NCBI RefSeq assembly: GCF_002078015.1 | Contig: NZ_LWBP01000243.1 | Span: 124,001 to 188,000 of the forward strand | Direction: 5' to 3' | Origin: Niastella populi | GTDB taxonomy: Bacteria; Bacteroidota; Bacteroidia; Chitinophagales; Chitinophagaceae | DNA length: 64,000 bases | In this document: positions 9,332 to 18,575 of the stretch, in pieces | Layout of the letters: each line of letters begins with the position of its first letter | Position numbering within the stretch: the stretch's first letter is position 1 | Position numbers and translations under genes: made by a program | Notes under the pieces: generated by a model | The model's input: only the letters and a program-made list of their open reading frames with translations | Told to the model about the DNA's origin: nothing | Database searches by the model: none

Positions 9332-9586
9332 TTAACTTGCCTTCGGCTTTTTGAAGATGGCATACACCTCGATACCCAGGCCCAGCAAGATCATTATCGG
9401 GGCAATGGTAATGCGGCGAAAACTATACACCTCATTCTCTCTGAACACATTGGGATCGTCGCTTTTTCCACCCGACATTAAAATGATGCCAATACCTACC
9501 AGAATAATTCCTGCGATCATCCACATATAATTATCTTTTGTGAACAGGCTGGGAGCAGGAGTGGTTGTTTTTTTAGTTTCCTTCAT
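9332..9586 (-). CDS. DUF3098 domain-containing small membrane protein
   Basis: An 84-residue protein with two hydrophobic helices (around residues 22-40 and 60-78) separated by a short loop containing DDPNVFRENEVYSFRRITIAP. This layout, and the position between ftsX and uppP, match DUF3098, a Bacteroidota family of unknown function. The N-terminus is a Thr/Pro-rich cytoplasmic tail. A role connected with cell division or envelope synthesis is only suggested by its constant neighbours. Confidence 0.8.
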   Translation of the reverse strand: MKETKKTTTPAPSLFTKDNYMWMIAGIILVGIGIILMSGGKSDDPNVFRENEVYSFRRITIAPIMILLGLGIEVYAIFKKPKAS

Positions 9587-9621
9587 TTGAAGCCAGTTAT
9601 TAGGTGCGCAATATAGGTATT

Positions 9622-9740
9622 TTTAAGGCTCAACGCTTAACGCTTAAGGCTTAACGCCGATTTTCGAAATTTGAGCTTCCCGAATAAATTTCAACAGTTC
9701 GAAATCCGGGTGTTAGCCTTCGGCCTTCGGCGTTTGCGTT
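9622..9740. repeat. Intergenic repeats of GCTTAACGC type
   Basis: The gap between ftsX and the DUF3098 gene contains TCAACGCTTAACGCTTAAGGCTTAACGCC at its left and GTTAGCCTTCGGCCTTCGGCG with GCGTTTAGCC at its right; these read as diverged inverted copies of one another around the centre. A similar composition recurs near 48.9 kb. No gene is visible. Confidence 0.5.
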
Positions 9741-9745
9741 TAGCC

Positions 9746-10621
9746 TTAATAAAGTTCGTCGAGTTTCATTTTCAGGTATTTTACCACGCTGCGGTAGGTG
9801 CTGAACAGCGTAATGCTGATGCCCAGTGCAATAAGGAAGCCGAAAAGGATAAGTACTTTGCTGTTATCCCGAAGGTCGCGCAGGTAGGGGAGAAAATACT
9901 CCGACAGCAACATCAATCCGTAAATAAGACCAATGGCCACCAGGGCGGCAATGGCGCCATTCAATACAGCCCGCATATTCAGCGGTTTGGCAATGAACCC
10001 ACGGGTGGCGCCCACCATTTGCATGGTCTTTATCAGAAACCGGTTGCTGTACATGGCGAGACGGATGGTATTATCAATAAGTATAATGGAAAGAACACAG
10101 AACAGGGCGGCGAGGGCGGCAAAAACGATCAGTCCGGCCTGCACCGATGAACCCATTTTTTCCACCACAAAAGCAGGGTATTTTACGCTTTCTATCACCA
10201 TTTGCCGGTTTTCGAGGTCGGTTTTTATAGCGGCAATGGTGTCCTTTTGTACATATGCGCTTTTCAGGTTAAAATCGATGGAAGCGGGCAGTGGGTTCTC
10301 TTCCAGCAGTTCCTGGAAATCGGTTTCCCCTTTCTCCATCCATTGCTTTTTGGCGGTCTCCTTGTCGATATACTCAACGGTTTGTGTGTAGGGGCGCGAT
10401 TTAATGTATTGCATCAGGGAGTCTACATCAGCCTGGGTAGCGCTTCTGCGCAGGTATACCTGGATCTTGATGTCTTCCTTTAGTTCTTCGGTATATCGGC
10501 TGGCGTTTAACAACAACCATCCGAAAACGCCTACAAAAAACAGTACAATGGTAACCCCTAAAATGGCCATGAAGTAAGAGGGTTTGGAACGCTTGGCCGA
10601 TGCTTTTCCGAATTGCGCCAT
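9746..10621 (-). CDS. ftsX: Cell division protein FtsX
   Basis: FtsX is the permease half of the FtsEX complex, which uses ATP hydrolysis by FtsE to control peptidoglycan hydrolases at the division site. The 291-residue protein has one N-terminal helix (about 17-38), an extracellular domain of roughly 130 residues beginning EELKEDIKIQVYLR, and three C-terminal helices with the FtsX-permease pattern RFLIKTMQMVGATRGFI. Length and topology fit the family. It heads a minus-strand group with the DUF3098 gene and uppP and is divergent from leuS. No ftsE gene is in this window. Confidence 0.9.
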   Translation of the reverse strand: MAQFGKASAKRSKPSYFMAILGVTIVLFFVGVFGWLLLNASRYTEELKEDIKIQVYLRRSATQADVDSLMQYIKSRPYTQTVEYIDKETAKKQWMEKGETDFQELLEENPLPASIDFNLKSAYVQKDTIAAIKTDLENRQMVIESVKYPAFVVEKMGSSVQAGLIVFAALAALFCVLSIILIDNTIRLAMYSNRFLIKTMQMVGATRGFIAKPLNMRAVLNGAIAALVAIGLIYGLMLLSEYFLPYLRDLRDNSKVLILFGFLIALGISITLFSTYRSVVKYLKMKLDELY

Positions 10622-10948
10622 GTATTTTTAGTTTTTGAAGGGATGATAATGCCTCTAAAAGAGCGGCAAAAATAACGGTTTTATCCCGGTAAAATGGTTA
10701 TTATCCGTATTTTTGACATCCTTCTAAACGATAGAAATGACATAAAAATTTCAGGTGTGAATGACTTTTTAACGTTTCCTCAACGTATGATTGTCAGTTC
10801 AATGCAGAATGAAGCAAAAAAAATGCCGCCTATTTACGGGGGTACAGCCGGCAGGGCAATGTGGGAAAGAAGGTGACAAAAAGTACCTCAAACACAACCG
10901 GGAACCAAAAACTCAAAAAACAAGAACAACCAGAATCAAGAAAAAGTT
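10622..10948. other. Divergent promoter region between ftsX and leuS
   Basis: A 327-bp non-coding gap that must hold the starts of both divergent transcripts. TATTTTTG at 10708-10715 matches the -7 pattern TAnnTTTG on the plus strand, but I see no good -33 partner. If used, it would give leuS a leader of over 200 bases. I recognise no T-box or other riboswitch in it. Confidence 0.4.
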
Positions 10949-13900
10949 ATGGAATACAACTTCAGGGATATTGAAAAAAAATGGCAGGAACAGTGGAAGG
11001 CAGCAGGCGCCTACAAAGTGAGCAATGATTCCCCGAAACCCAAATTTTATGTACTGGACATGTTTCCCTACCCGAGCGGGGCGGGCCTGCATGTGGGCCA
11101 TCCGCTGGGCTATATAGCCAGTGATATTTACAGTCGCTTCAAACGGTTAAAAGGATTCAACGTACTGCATCCCATGGGGTATGATGCGTTTGGCCTTCCC
11201 GCCGAACAATATGCCATCGATCATGGCGTACACCCTGCTGTAAGTACCGACAAGAATATTACCACATTCCGCCGTCAGCTCGATAATATAGGTTTTTGCT
11301 TCGACTGGGACCGCGAGATCCGCACCAGCGACCCCGGTTATTACAAATGGACACAGTGGATCTTCCTGCAATTGTTCAATAGCTGGTATAACCGAAAATC
11401 GAAAAAGGCCGAGCACATCGATGCGCTGGTTGCCATCTTCGAAAAGGAAGGAAACGCCGGCTATGAAATTCCGCACGACAAATACCAGATAGCCAAAACC
11501 GGCAAACGGGTATTTACCGCTGCCGAATGGGCCGGTTTTACCGAAAAAGAACAACAGGACATTTTAATGGAATACCGCCTTGCCTATTGCGGTTATGGCG
11601 AAGTGAACTGGTGCGAAGCGCTGGGAACGGTGCTGGCCAATGACGAAGTGATCAATGGTGTAAGTGAAAGAGGCGGCCATCCCGTGGTAAAGAAAAAATT
11701 ACGGCAGTGGTACCTGCGCATTACCGAATACGCCGATCGTTTGCTCGAAGGCCTCGACCGGATCGAGTTCAGCGAATCGATGAAGGAAATGCAAACCAAC
11801 TGGATCGGAAAAAGCTATGGCGCCGAGATCACCTTTAACGTGAAAGGTTCGAACGAAACGCTTACTGTTTATACTACTCGTCCCGATACCATCTTCGGGG
11901 TCGACTTTATGGTTATTGCTCCCGAGCACGATCTTATTGAATCGATTACCACGCCCGGGCAAAAACAGCAGGTGGAAGATTATATCACCTATGTAAAAAG
12001 CCGCAGCGAACGCGAGCGCATGGCCGAGAAAAAGATCACCGGCACGTTTACCGGCGCTTATGCATTGAACCCGTTCAACGGGCAGGAAATACCGGTTTGG
12101 ATCAGCGAATACGTACTGGCTGGTTATGGAACCGGCGCCATTATGGCCGTGCCCTGTGGCGATGAACGCGATCATAAATTCGCACAACATTTCAATATAC
12201 CCATTACCAATATCATCGGTGAGCATTACAATGGGCAGGAAGCCAACCCTACCAAGGATGCAAAACTCGAGAACTCAGATTTTCTGAATGGGATGGTAAT
12301 GCGCAATGCCATGGAAGTGGTGATAAAAAAGATTGAAGAAATGGGCATTGGCGTGCGCAAGGTGAATTTTAAAATGCGCGATGCCGCTTTCAGCAGGCAA
12401 AGATATTGGGGTGAACCATTCCCGATCGTTTGGAAGAACGGGATCGCTTATCCATTACCGGAAAGCGAACTGCCGCTTGAATTACCGCATGTTGATAGTT
12501 ATAAACCCGGTCCGGAAGGCGAGGGGCCGCTGGCGAACATAGGTGAGTGGACGAACCGCTATTTTGAAACGAATACCATGCCCGGTTATGCCGGCAGCAG
12601 TTGGTATTTCCTGCGTTATATGGACCCCAACAATAACACGGAATTCTGCAGTCGCAAGGCCAGCGATTACTGGGGCCAGGTTGACTTGTATATCGGTGGC
12701 ACCGAACATGCCGTTGGGCACCTGTTGTACAGCCGTATGTGGACGAAGGCCCTGTTCGATTTAGGTTATATCGGTCATGACGAACCCTATAAAAAACTCG
12801 TTAACCAGGGAATGATCCAGGGCAGCAGCCGGTTTGTGTACAGGATCAATGAGCGTGGTTGTGAGCATTTGTGCGCAAAGGTCCTGGGTGAGATACAACT
12901 GGAATCGTTCGATCTCAAAAAAGATCATAATGGCGGAATTGATTTTACTTTTTTCAGCAAGGAACTGAATAAGACAATTGCGGTGGAACTGACCTCTCAA
13001 AGCACCATTGCTAAAAAATTCGAGAGCAGGAAAGAGCATTTAAAAGCAGACACGCATAATACCACATTGATATTTATTAGTAATGAAGAGTTACTGGCAA
13101 AATATGTACAGGGCTGGGATGTGCTGAATAGCTGGATTAAGAGCCTGTTGAATTCGGAGAAACATTATTGCTCAGATACGCTTAACCGGCAATATTTTGC
13201 ATCAGAATCTAAATTAAAAGATTTCGGTGCAGAAGGGTTCGACAAATTGCATGTAGATGTAAATATCGTCGATGGCGTAGAGCTGAATATAGAAGCGTTA
13301 AAGAAATGGCGCAGTGAATACGAAAGCGCGGAATTTATATTGGAAGACGGGAAATACATTTGCGGTACCGAGGTAGAGAAAATGAGTAAGCGCCTGTATA
13401 ATACGGTGAACCCCGATGATGTGGTGAATAAATACGGCGCCGATACATTCCGCATGTATGAAATGTTCCTTGGGCCTGTAGAGCAAAGCAAACCCTGGGA
13501 AACAAAAGGTATTGAAGGGGTGCATCGCTTTCTGAAAAAGCTGTGGCGGTTGTTCTATGATGAAACAAAAGGCAGGATGTGGAATGAAGAAAAAGCCAAT
13601 GCCGCCGAGCTGAAGGTATTGCATAAGACCATCAAAAAGATAGAAGAAGATACCGAACGGTTTTCATTCAATACCGGCGTAAGCGCCTTCATGGTATGCG
13701 TTAATGAACTGATAGAGCTTAAGTGTAATAAAAAAGAGATCCTTGAGTCGTTGCTGATCCTGCTTACGCCGTATGCGCCGCATATCAGTGAAGAGTTATG
13801 GCATTTGCTGGGTAACGAAAGCTGCATTCTTGATGCGGAGTATCCGAAACTCAATCAAAGCTATCTGGTTGAAAGCAGCAAGGAGTACCCTATATCAGTG

Positions 13901-14062
13901 AATGGTAAATTACGTACCACCATCGAAATAGCACTCGATGCGCAGCAGGATGATGTTGAAAAGATAGTGCTGGGCAATGACGTTATTCAAAAATGGATGG
14001 AAGGCAAAACGCATAAAAAGATCATTTACGTGAAAGGTAAAATGGTGAATGTGGTGGTGTAA
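10949..14062 (+). CDS. leuS: Leucine--tRNA ligase with an extra inserted domain
   Basis: LeuRS charges tRNA-Leu with leucine. The 1037-residue protein has the class I signatures HVGH (48-51) and KMSKR (811-815, a variant of KMSKS), an editing domain with TTRPDTIFGVDF, and the C-terminal anticodon-binding region. The Bacteroidota-type segment after SWYN (about 145-220) is present. Unusual is residues about 635-766: between the motifs NQGMIQGSSRFVYRI and LHVDVNIV, family members normally have only some 15-20 residues, whereas here there are about 130. The extra part contains GGIDFTFF, IAVELTSQST and TLIFISNEELL and looks more AT-rich than its surroundings. Everything else is intact, so the enzyme is probably functional. 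Confidence 0.93.
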   Translation: MEYNFRDIEKKWQEQWKAAGAYKVSNDSPKPKFYVLDMFPYPSGAGLHVGHPLGYIASDIYSRFKRLKGFNVLHPMGYDAFGLPAEQYAIDHGVHPAVSTDKNITTFRRQLDNIGFCFDWDREIRTSDPGYYKWTQWIFLQLFNSWYNRKSKKAEHIDALVAIFEKEGNAGYEIPHDKYQIAKTGKRVFTAAEWAGFTEKEQQDILMEYRLAYCGYGEVNWCEALGTVLANDEVINGVSERGGHPVVKKKLRQWYLRITEYADRLLEGLDRIEFSESMKEMQTNWIGKSYGAEITFNVKGSNETLTVYTTRPDTIFGVDFMVIAPEHDLIESITTPGQKQQVEDYITYVKSRSERERMAEKKITGTFTGAYALNPFNGQEIPVWISEYVLAGYGTGAIMAVPCGDERDHKFAQHFNIPITNIIGEHYNGQEANPTKDAKLENSDFLNGMVMRNAMEVVIKKIEEMGIGVRKVNFKMRDAAFSRQRYWGEPFPIVWKNGIAYPLPESELPLELPHVDSYKPGPEGEGPLANIGEWTNRYFETNTMPGYAGSSWYFLRYMDPNNNTEFCSRKASDYWGQVDLYIGGTEHAVGHLLYSRMWTKALFDLGYIGHDEPYKKLVNQGMIQGSSRFVYRINERGCEHLCAKVLGEIQLESFDLKKDHNGGIDFTFFSKELNKTIAVELTSQSTIAKKFESRKEHLKADTHNTTLIFISNEELLAKYVQGWDVLNSWIKSLLNSEKHYCSDTLNRQYFASESKLKDFGAEGFDKLHVDVNIVDGVELNIEALKKWRSEYESAEFILEDGKYICGTEVEKMSKRLYNTVNPDDVVNKYGADTFRMYEMFLGPVEQSKPWETKGIEGVHRFLKKLWRLFYDETKGRMWNEEKANAAELKVLHKTIKKIEEDTERFSFNTGVSAFMVCVNELIELKCNKKEILESLLILLTPYAPHISEELWHLLGNESCILDAEYPKLNQSYLVESSKEYPISVNGKLRTTIEIALDAQQDDVEKIVLGNDVIQKWMEGKTHKKIIYVKGKMVNVVV
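12852..13246 (+). other. Insertion domain inside leuS
   Basis: This in-frame segment codes for the extra ~120 residues of LeuRS, placed just before the strand that leads to the KMSKR loop. The alternation of acidic and hydrophobic strands (GGIDFTFF, then IAVELTSQ, then TLIFISNEE) recalls small nuclease-like alpha/beta domains, but the usual PD-(D/E)xK lysine is not seen after the Glu, so I do not assign a nuclease. Boundaries are approximate, based on remembered family sequences. Confidence 0.55.
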
Positions 14063-14124
14063 TTAATATGCAATTGACAATAGACAATTGGCAAGAAATA
14101 CAGTAAAGGATATTAAATAAAAGT

Positions 14125-14156
14125 AGCCGCATCGTTTTTATGGTGCGGCTTCTTGT
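14125..14156 (+). terminator. Rho-independent terminator after leuS
   Basis: AGCCGCATC pairs with GGTGCGGCT (one wobble) across a short T-rich loop, followed by TCTTGTT. It lies 62 bp after the leuS stop codon on the same strand. Confidence 0.75.
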
Positions 14157-14176
14157 TGCCTGTTGCAAATTGCTTA

Positions 14177-15217
14177 TTACCTATTGTTTTTCTTCTTCTG
14201 CTTAATAAACCTGATCAACGCACTGCTGTTCTCGGTGCTTTCGAGGCGGGCCTCGAAACGTTTGCCGTCGACAATGGCCACCATCAGCGAGGTATTGGGC
14301 GGAATAGTACCGAGGTTCTCGGCCACCATCACCATTTCATTGTCATCGGGCAGATCATCGACTGCGAGTGTAAGCGTATAGGGCTTGTTGTTAAGCCTTA
14401 CATGTTCAAACACCATCCTGTCGTTCAGGAAAACGGCAATGGAATCGCCATCCACCACGGCATTATCATAAAAGCGCAGTTCGATACTATCGCCGGTAAC
14501 CGGTATAACAGTAACAAGTTTTTTGTCGCGCGAAGTATATTTCTGTTGCGCTGAAGTGCTGCCCGCAGGCACCGGCTTTTTCTTTTCAACGATCGGCGGC
14601 GCCGTAACGGCAATAGAAGGAATTGTTTCAGGTACCGGCTTCACCGTTGTGCTGGCCAGTTCGCTCTCTTTTTCTTCCGATACCACAATGGGCACACCGT
14701 GCAGGCGGGCAACGCTGTCTATGATCCCGGGGTCATTGGCCCCGTAGATATAATTCTCCAGTACAAAGTCCCATTCATCATGAAAGCCCGATGATGGGAT
14801 CTTCTGAAGAGCAACCGTGCCTTTGGTTTTGTCCTTGTCATCGCGGCCGGTGCTTTCACCATCGAGCCGCATGGTATTTTCACCCGGACAATTAAAATCG
14901 GCTACTGACAGCAGGGCTTCTTTGCCGCCATAGATCCTGCCCGAAAGACGGTCTTCGAGCATGGCTTCATCCCACCAGATAACACTGTTGTTATTGGGAT
15001 CGAAATAGCCTTTGACGGCGAAACGAATGTAATTGCTGCGGGAAGTGTAGTAATAGGAAGTGCCGAGGAGGCTGTCTCCCTTTTTTATGAGTTTCAGTTC
15101 GGTATGGGCCGAACCGATCATGCCTTTCCAGGCGCCCGTAATAGTTTGAGCCTGTATAGAATTTGAAAGAAAGCTACAAAACACCAGGCCCGGGAGCAGT
15201 GCGATATATGTTTTCAA
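14177..15217 (-). CDS. Secreted protein of unknown function
   Basis: A 346-residue protein with a signal peptide ending near SNSIQAQ. The N-terminal half begins TITGAWKGMIGSAHTELKLIKKGDSLLGTSYYYT, reminiscent of beta-barrel or lipocalin-like exported proteins of Bacteroidota. A Pro/Lys-rich linker around residues 180-230 leads to a C-terminal domain of about 110 residues (GDSIELRFYDNAVVDGDSIAVFLNDR) that ends in a Lys/Asn-rich tail. I do not recognise a named family. It is convergent with leuS and divergent from the gene at 15409. A periplasmic or surface location is likely. Confidence 0.6.
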   Translation of the reverse strand: MKTYIALLPGLVFCSFLSNSIQAQTITGAWKGMIGSAHTELKLIKKGDSLLGTSYYYTSRSNYIRFAVKGYFDPNNNSVIWWDEAMLEDRLSGRIYGGKEALLSVADFNCPGENTMRLDGESTGRDDKDKTKGTVALQKIPSSGFHDEWDFVLENYIYGANDPGIIDSVARLHGVPIVVSEEKESELASTTVKPVPETIPSIAVTAPPIVEKKKPVPAGSTSAQQKYTSRDKKLVTVIPVTGDSIELRFYDNAVVDGDSIAVFLNDRMVFEHVRLNNKPYTLTLAVDDLPDDNEMVMVAENLGTIPPNTSLMVAIVDGKRFEARLESTENSSALIRFIKQKKKNNR

Positions 15218-15408
15218 GGCGATTGATTTTGGCGGTTATTGTTTACAACGCCCTATACAGGGTAATATTTTGCTTTGATCTTCATTTAACGTTTATACTG
15301 GAATACCGGTTTTGCGCTGATCCTGAACCACTTTACTTTCATTTTACAACTTTGGCCGGTATGTAAACTAATCTTTTCCCTTATCTGTTTTATTAGGAAA
15401 TTAGCAAT

Positions 15409-15897
15409 ATGGCACATCCAAATACAGCGTTGATAGAAGGACTGCGTAAAGCTGCCGGCAGCCTGGTGAAGGGCAATTATTATGCCTGGGGGCATCATGG
15501 CGCCTGTAATTGCGGACATTTATTGCAGGCCACTACCGAATTGACAAAGGAGGAGATCCTTACCTGGGCACATACCGGTACCGGTGAATGGACGGAACTG
15601 GCGCAGGAGCGTTGCGCGGTTACCGATGCACCGATCAATTTGCTATTGAAAAAGCTGGCGGAACTGGGACTAACGCCTACGGATATTCATAATATTGAAT
15701 ACCTCGAAGACAGGGAAGTGCTGAACCGGTTACCCAATGGCTTTAGATGGTTGAAAAAAAATGTGCGTGAGCATGTGGTCATGTATTTTGAAACCATGGC
15801 CGGTATGCTGGAAGAAAAGATGATCAACCAAGTCGAAGTGAATTACAGCGAATTGTTGCCATTGGAGAAGTTGGTAGCAGCCAACGAACCGGAGTAA
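15409..15897 (+). CDS. Conserved protein of unknown function
   Basis: A 162-residue soluble protein starting MAHPNTALIEGLRKAAGSL. It has a Cys/His cluster (YYAWGHHGACNCGHLLQATT, residues about 24-43) that could bind a metal, and an acidic C-terminus. There is no signal peptide or membrane helix. I do not recognise a named domain. It is followed five bases later by the stop codon of a convergent small membrane-protein gene. The ATG start is preceded by an A-rich stretch typical of this genome. Confidence 0.6.
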   Translation: MAHPNTALIEGLRKAAGSLVKGNYYAWGHHGACNCGHLLQATTELTKEEILTWAHTGTGEWTELAQERCAVTDAPINLLLKKLAELGLTPTDIHNIEYLEDREVLNRLPNGFRWLKKNVREHVVMYFETMAGMLEEKMINQVEVNYSELLPLEKLVAANEPE

Positions 15898-15901
15898 AAG
15901 A

Positions 15902-16036
15902 TCATTGTCTTTTTTGTGTTTCCTCCTGGTCTCCCGTCTCAAGCTCATTCCGATCTTTTTTGTAGTTCATCAGAATGGCATATGATACGATCGTTGCGGC
16001 CAGTATCATGTAAAATATAATCATCCACGTATCCAT
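15902..16036 (-). CDS. Small single-pass membrane protein (44 residues)
   Basis: A 44-codon frame from ATG at 16036 to TGA at 15902. The peptide starts MDTWMIIFYMILAATIVSYA, a single hydrophobic helix, then a short charged tail (NYKKDRNELETGDQEETQKRQ in pieces). The N-out/C-in layout with a basic patch after the helix follows the positive-inside rule, and codon use is like neighbouring genes. Such short proteins are often accessory subunits of membrane complexes, but no partner gene is adjacent. I do not recognise the family. Confidence 0.55.
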   Translation of the reverse strand: MDTWMIIFYMILAATIVSYAILMNYKKDRNELETGDQEETQKRQ

Positions 16037-16270
16037 ACCCTACAATTTATAGATAGGTAGTCAGAAATTATGCCATTTTATTATTTGATCACCTTTAATA
16101 AGTCAAAAACAGTTTTTTGTTGAAAATGTCTGCTGCTTGATGGCCGCACTTAGGTTGCTATTAATTGATTATTAGGGAGATGATTGTATATTAGCAAAGC
16201 GGCGTCGCCTGATTAAAATTTGGTTTATACAGGGAGCCTGATTATTAGCGTATTATAATTTTTATCACTC

Positions 16271-16978
16271 TTGGAGCCAGCAACATTCGAAAATATCATC
16301 CGCAAATACCAGTTTACGTTTGGCCGGGTAGTAGATTTTGATCCGGCAAAAGATAAATTTTTGCGGCTCGATTTTACTAAAGCAAATAAGGAGCTTACCC
16401 TTGAAATACTGGGCAATGAACAGGCTTTCAGCGATCACATTCAGCAAAAGCTAAAAGCCAACAACTCCCGGTATGGCATAGGCGGTTATGCCGAACACAG
16501 AACCATTTACAGTATCAGTACTGTATTTGATGCTCAACAACCCGGCGAAGAACCGCGCAGATTGCACTTAGGCGTTGATATCTGGGGGCCGGCCGGCACA
16601 CCGGTGTACGCCTTTATGGGCGGCATGGTACATAGCTTTGCCTTCAACGATCGATATGGGGATTATGGTGCAACGTTAATACTGCTGCATCAACTCGATG
16701 GGTTACCATTTTATACACTTTACGGCCATTTGAGCTTAGGCGATATAGAATCGCTTTCTGCAGGTCAGTATGTGAACATCGGGCAAACCATTGGGCATTT
16801 TGGCCAACCGCACGAAAATGGCCACTGGCCGCCGCATTTGCACTTTCAGCTCATTCTCGATATGGAGTTGAAAGAAGGCGATTATCCCGGCGTTTGTAAA
16901 TATTCTGAAAAAGAAAAATACCTCGCCAATTGTCCCGATCCCAATCTTATTTTACAACTCAACCGGTATATAAAATAG
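16271..16978 (+). CDS. M23 family metallopeptidase
   Basis: A 235-residue peptidase of the LytM/M23 type that would cut cross-links in peptidoglycan. The zinc-site motifs are visible: HLGVDIWGPAGTPV (H and D at about 97 and 101) and PPHLHFQL (HxH at about 177-179). No signal peptide is predicted, so export by another route or a cytoplasmic role is unclear. The frame has no ATG at the front; TTG at 16271 (LEPATFENIIRKY) is the most upstream plausible start, because a stop lies at 16247 and only ATT/ATA codons lie between. Confidence 0.8.
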   Translation: MEPATFENIIRKYQFTFGRVVDFDPAKDKFLRLDFTKANKELTLEILGNEQAFSDHIQQKLKANNSRYGIGGYAEHRTIYSISTVFDAQQPGEEPRRLHLGVDIWGPAGTPVYAFMGGMVHSFAFNDRYGDYGATLILLHQLDGLPFYTLYGHLSLGDIESLSAGQYVNIGQTIGHFGQPHENGHWPPHLHFQLILDMELKEGDYPGVCKYSEKEKYLANCPDPNLILQLNRYIK

Positions 16979-17062
16979 GTTGCTTCTTTTATCATCTTTA
17001 GCAATAATCGGGTTGAAGCATGCTGCGGCACGATGCAATTTTGCATTATAAAATTGCATTCA

Positions 17063-17542
17063 ATGAAGAAGTTTAAAATTGTTCCGTTATCAAAAGAACA
17101 TGCTGCTAAAATACGATCAACGGGTAAAGATGAATTTGGCCACCCCGTTATTGAACAAATAGCCACAGGTTCAGGCTCCTGCAGGGTATCGTTAAAACCC
17201 TTTGAGAAAGGAATAGATAAACGGCTGCTGATAAGCCATAGCCCATTCGATATTGATAACGCCTATAATCAACCGGGCCCTGTTTTTATCAACAAAGAAG
17301 AAGTGGAAGAATATGCCGACATTCATCGCTTTCCGCCCGGTATAAAAGCCAATAAGAAAAGTTTTCCCTTATCGCTGGTAGGGTACAACAAAGATCAGAT
17401 GATGGTATTTACCCAACTTGTAGGCGATGATGATGTTGATGAATTGATACCGCACATCTTTGAGAACAATGCCGGCATCGCTTATCTGCATGCACGCAAT
17501 GCACAGGCTTGTTGTTACATCTGTAAAATTGAACGGGTGTGA
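17063..17542 (+). CDS. DUF1203 domain-containing protein
   Basis: A 159-residue soluble protein with the DUF1203 pattern: SGSCRVSLKPFEKG, then the INKEEVEEY segment after NQPGPVF, and the C-terminal YLHARNAQACCYICKIE. Members are small, widespread, and of unknown function. The ATG at 17063 (MKKFKIVPLSK) is chosen over the in-frame ATG at 17033, which would add ten residues not typical of the family. It stands alone between the M23 gene and a convergent small gene. Confidence 0.8.
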   Translation: MKKFKIVPLSKEHAAKIRSTGKDEFGHPVIEQIATGSGSCRVSLKPFEKGIDKRLLISHSPFDIDNAYNQPGPVFINKEEVEEYADIHRFPPGIKANKKSFPLSLVGYNKDQMMVFTQLVGDDDVDELIPHIFENNAGIAYLHARNAQACCYICKIERV

Positions 17543-17594
17543 AAAGCATCTTACCTGCTGCTCAAAGCCCCATGCTTAGCAAATCAATTGCTAC

Positions 17595-17879
17595 TTATAA
17601 CATAGCTTTCACCAATTCTTCCCATTCCTGCCCGAGCGAATAACCGGGCATACGTTTGCCGGCTTTCGTGTACCAGTAATTGGCGTTGAAAACGTCGCCT
17701 TCGCGGCGGTGCAGGTAGGCATGGATCCAGGCGGCGGTTTTATCGGTCAGGTCCTGGATAAGGGTGTGGGCTTGGTCCCAATTGCCCTTTGCATCGAACC
17801 ATAACGATTGAAGATATACGCTGCTGCCGGCGGGTGGATGACCGGTATCGAGGCTTTGTTGAAAGGTTTCGAAGTTCAT
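17595..17879 (-). CDS. Conserved small protein of unknown function
   Basis: A 94-residue soluble protein starting MNFETFQQSLDTGHPPAG and containing SVYLQSLWFDAKGNWDQAH and HAYLHRREGDVFNANYWY. The helical repeats and the phrase AHTLIQDL resemble a short TPR-like helical hairpin. Similar short proteins occur in several phyla, without known function as far as I can tell. Spacing of 45 bp from the upstream F420-reductase-like gene on the same strand suggests co-transcription. Confidence 0.6.
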   Translation of the reverse strand: MNFETFQQSLDTGHPPAGSSVYLQSLWFDAKGNWDQAHTLIQDLTDKTAAWIHAYLHRREGDVFNANYWYTKAGKRMPGYSLGQEWEELVKAML

Positions 17880-17924
17880 ATGATAAAGATAAAGGCTAAA
17901 TAGCTTTAAGCGGGCATTGAATCT

Positions 17925-18575
17925 TTAACTTACTTTCAATAATTTAAACGCATGCGTCCATTGATTTTGCAGGAAACCGGGAATGCACCACAGGATGCAT
18001 AACGGCTCGATGGCCCGGGCGGCGGTGGCTTTGCCCATATCGGCAATTTCCCAGCCAAAGGATGTGAGTATATCAGCGACGGTCTTTTTGGCATTGTCAT
18101 CGTTTCCGCAAATAAACATCGTAGGCGGTCCGCCCTTTACCGTTGGCTTATACATTTGTGCATTACCTACACTATTAAACGCTTTTACCAACCGGGCCTG
18201 TGGAAGCTGGCGTTGTAATCGTTCCATCAACGACTCGTTCAGATCGGTAAAAAACGACAGCACGCCATCTGTAGGCGGCCCTGATTTAATTGGGTTGGTG
18301 GCATCTATCAGGATCTTGTTATTGAAGTGGGAAGTGCCGCAGAGCTTAATGGCCGATTCGGCCACAGCGCCGGCCACCGCCAGTACCAGTATATCGCCAA
18401 ACTGGGCGGTTACGCCAAAGGTGCCGCATTGGCCCTTGGGATTTACTTTTTTCCAGATTTTTATTTCATCCTTGCCGGGGTTACGGGTGCCCAACATGAC
18501 CTCATGCCCCTCAGCTAAAAAGGCGGTGCCTAACTTCTGGCCAACTGCACCGGAGCCAATGATGCCGATTTTCAT
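17925..18575 (-). CDS. NADPH-dependent F420 reductase-like NAD(P)-binding protein
   Basis: A 216-residue Rossmann-fold protein. MKIGIIGSGAVGQKLGTAF at the N-terminus is the dinucleotide-binding loop, followed by GTRNP (phosphate-binding, favouring NADP) and later LIDATNPI and KAFNSVGN, the hallmarks of the F420-dependent NADP reductase-like family (NAD_binding_F420). Bacteroidota do not make F420, so the name reflects fold and not activity; the true substrate is unknown. It is divergent from ruvB. Confidence 0.8.
   Translation of the reverse strand: MKIGIIGSGAVGQKLGTAFLAEGHEVMLGTRNPGKDEIKIWKKVNPKGQCGTFGVTAQFGDILVLAVAGAVAESAIKLCGTSHFNNKILIDATNPIKSGPPTDGVLSFFTDLNESLMERLQRQLPQARLVKAFNSVGNAQMYKPTVKGGPPTMFICGNDDNAKKTVADILTSFGWEIADMGKATAARAIEPLCILWCIPGFLQNQWTHAFKLLKVS

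Noticed and set aside
11147-11554. Large minus-strand frames within leuS, rpo-like in length
   Set aside because: They are shadows of a strongly coding gene with high third-position bias and contain no family motif.
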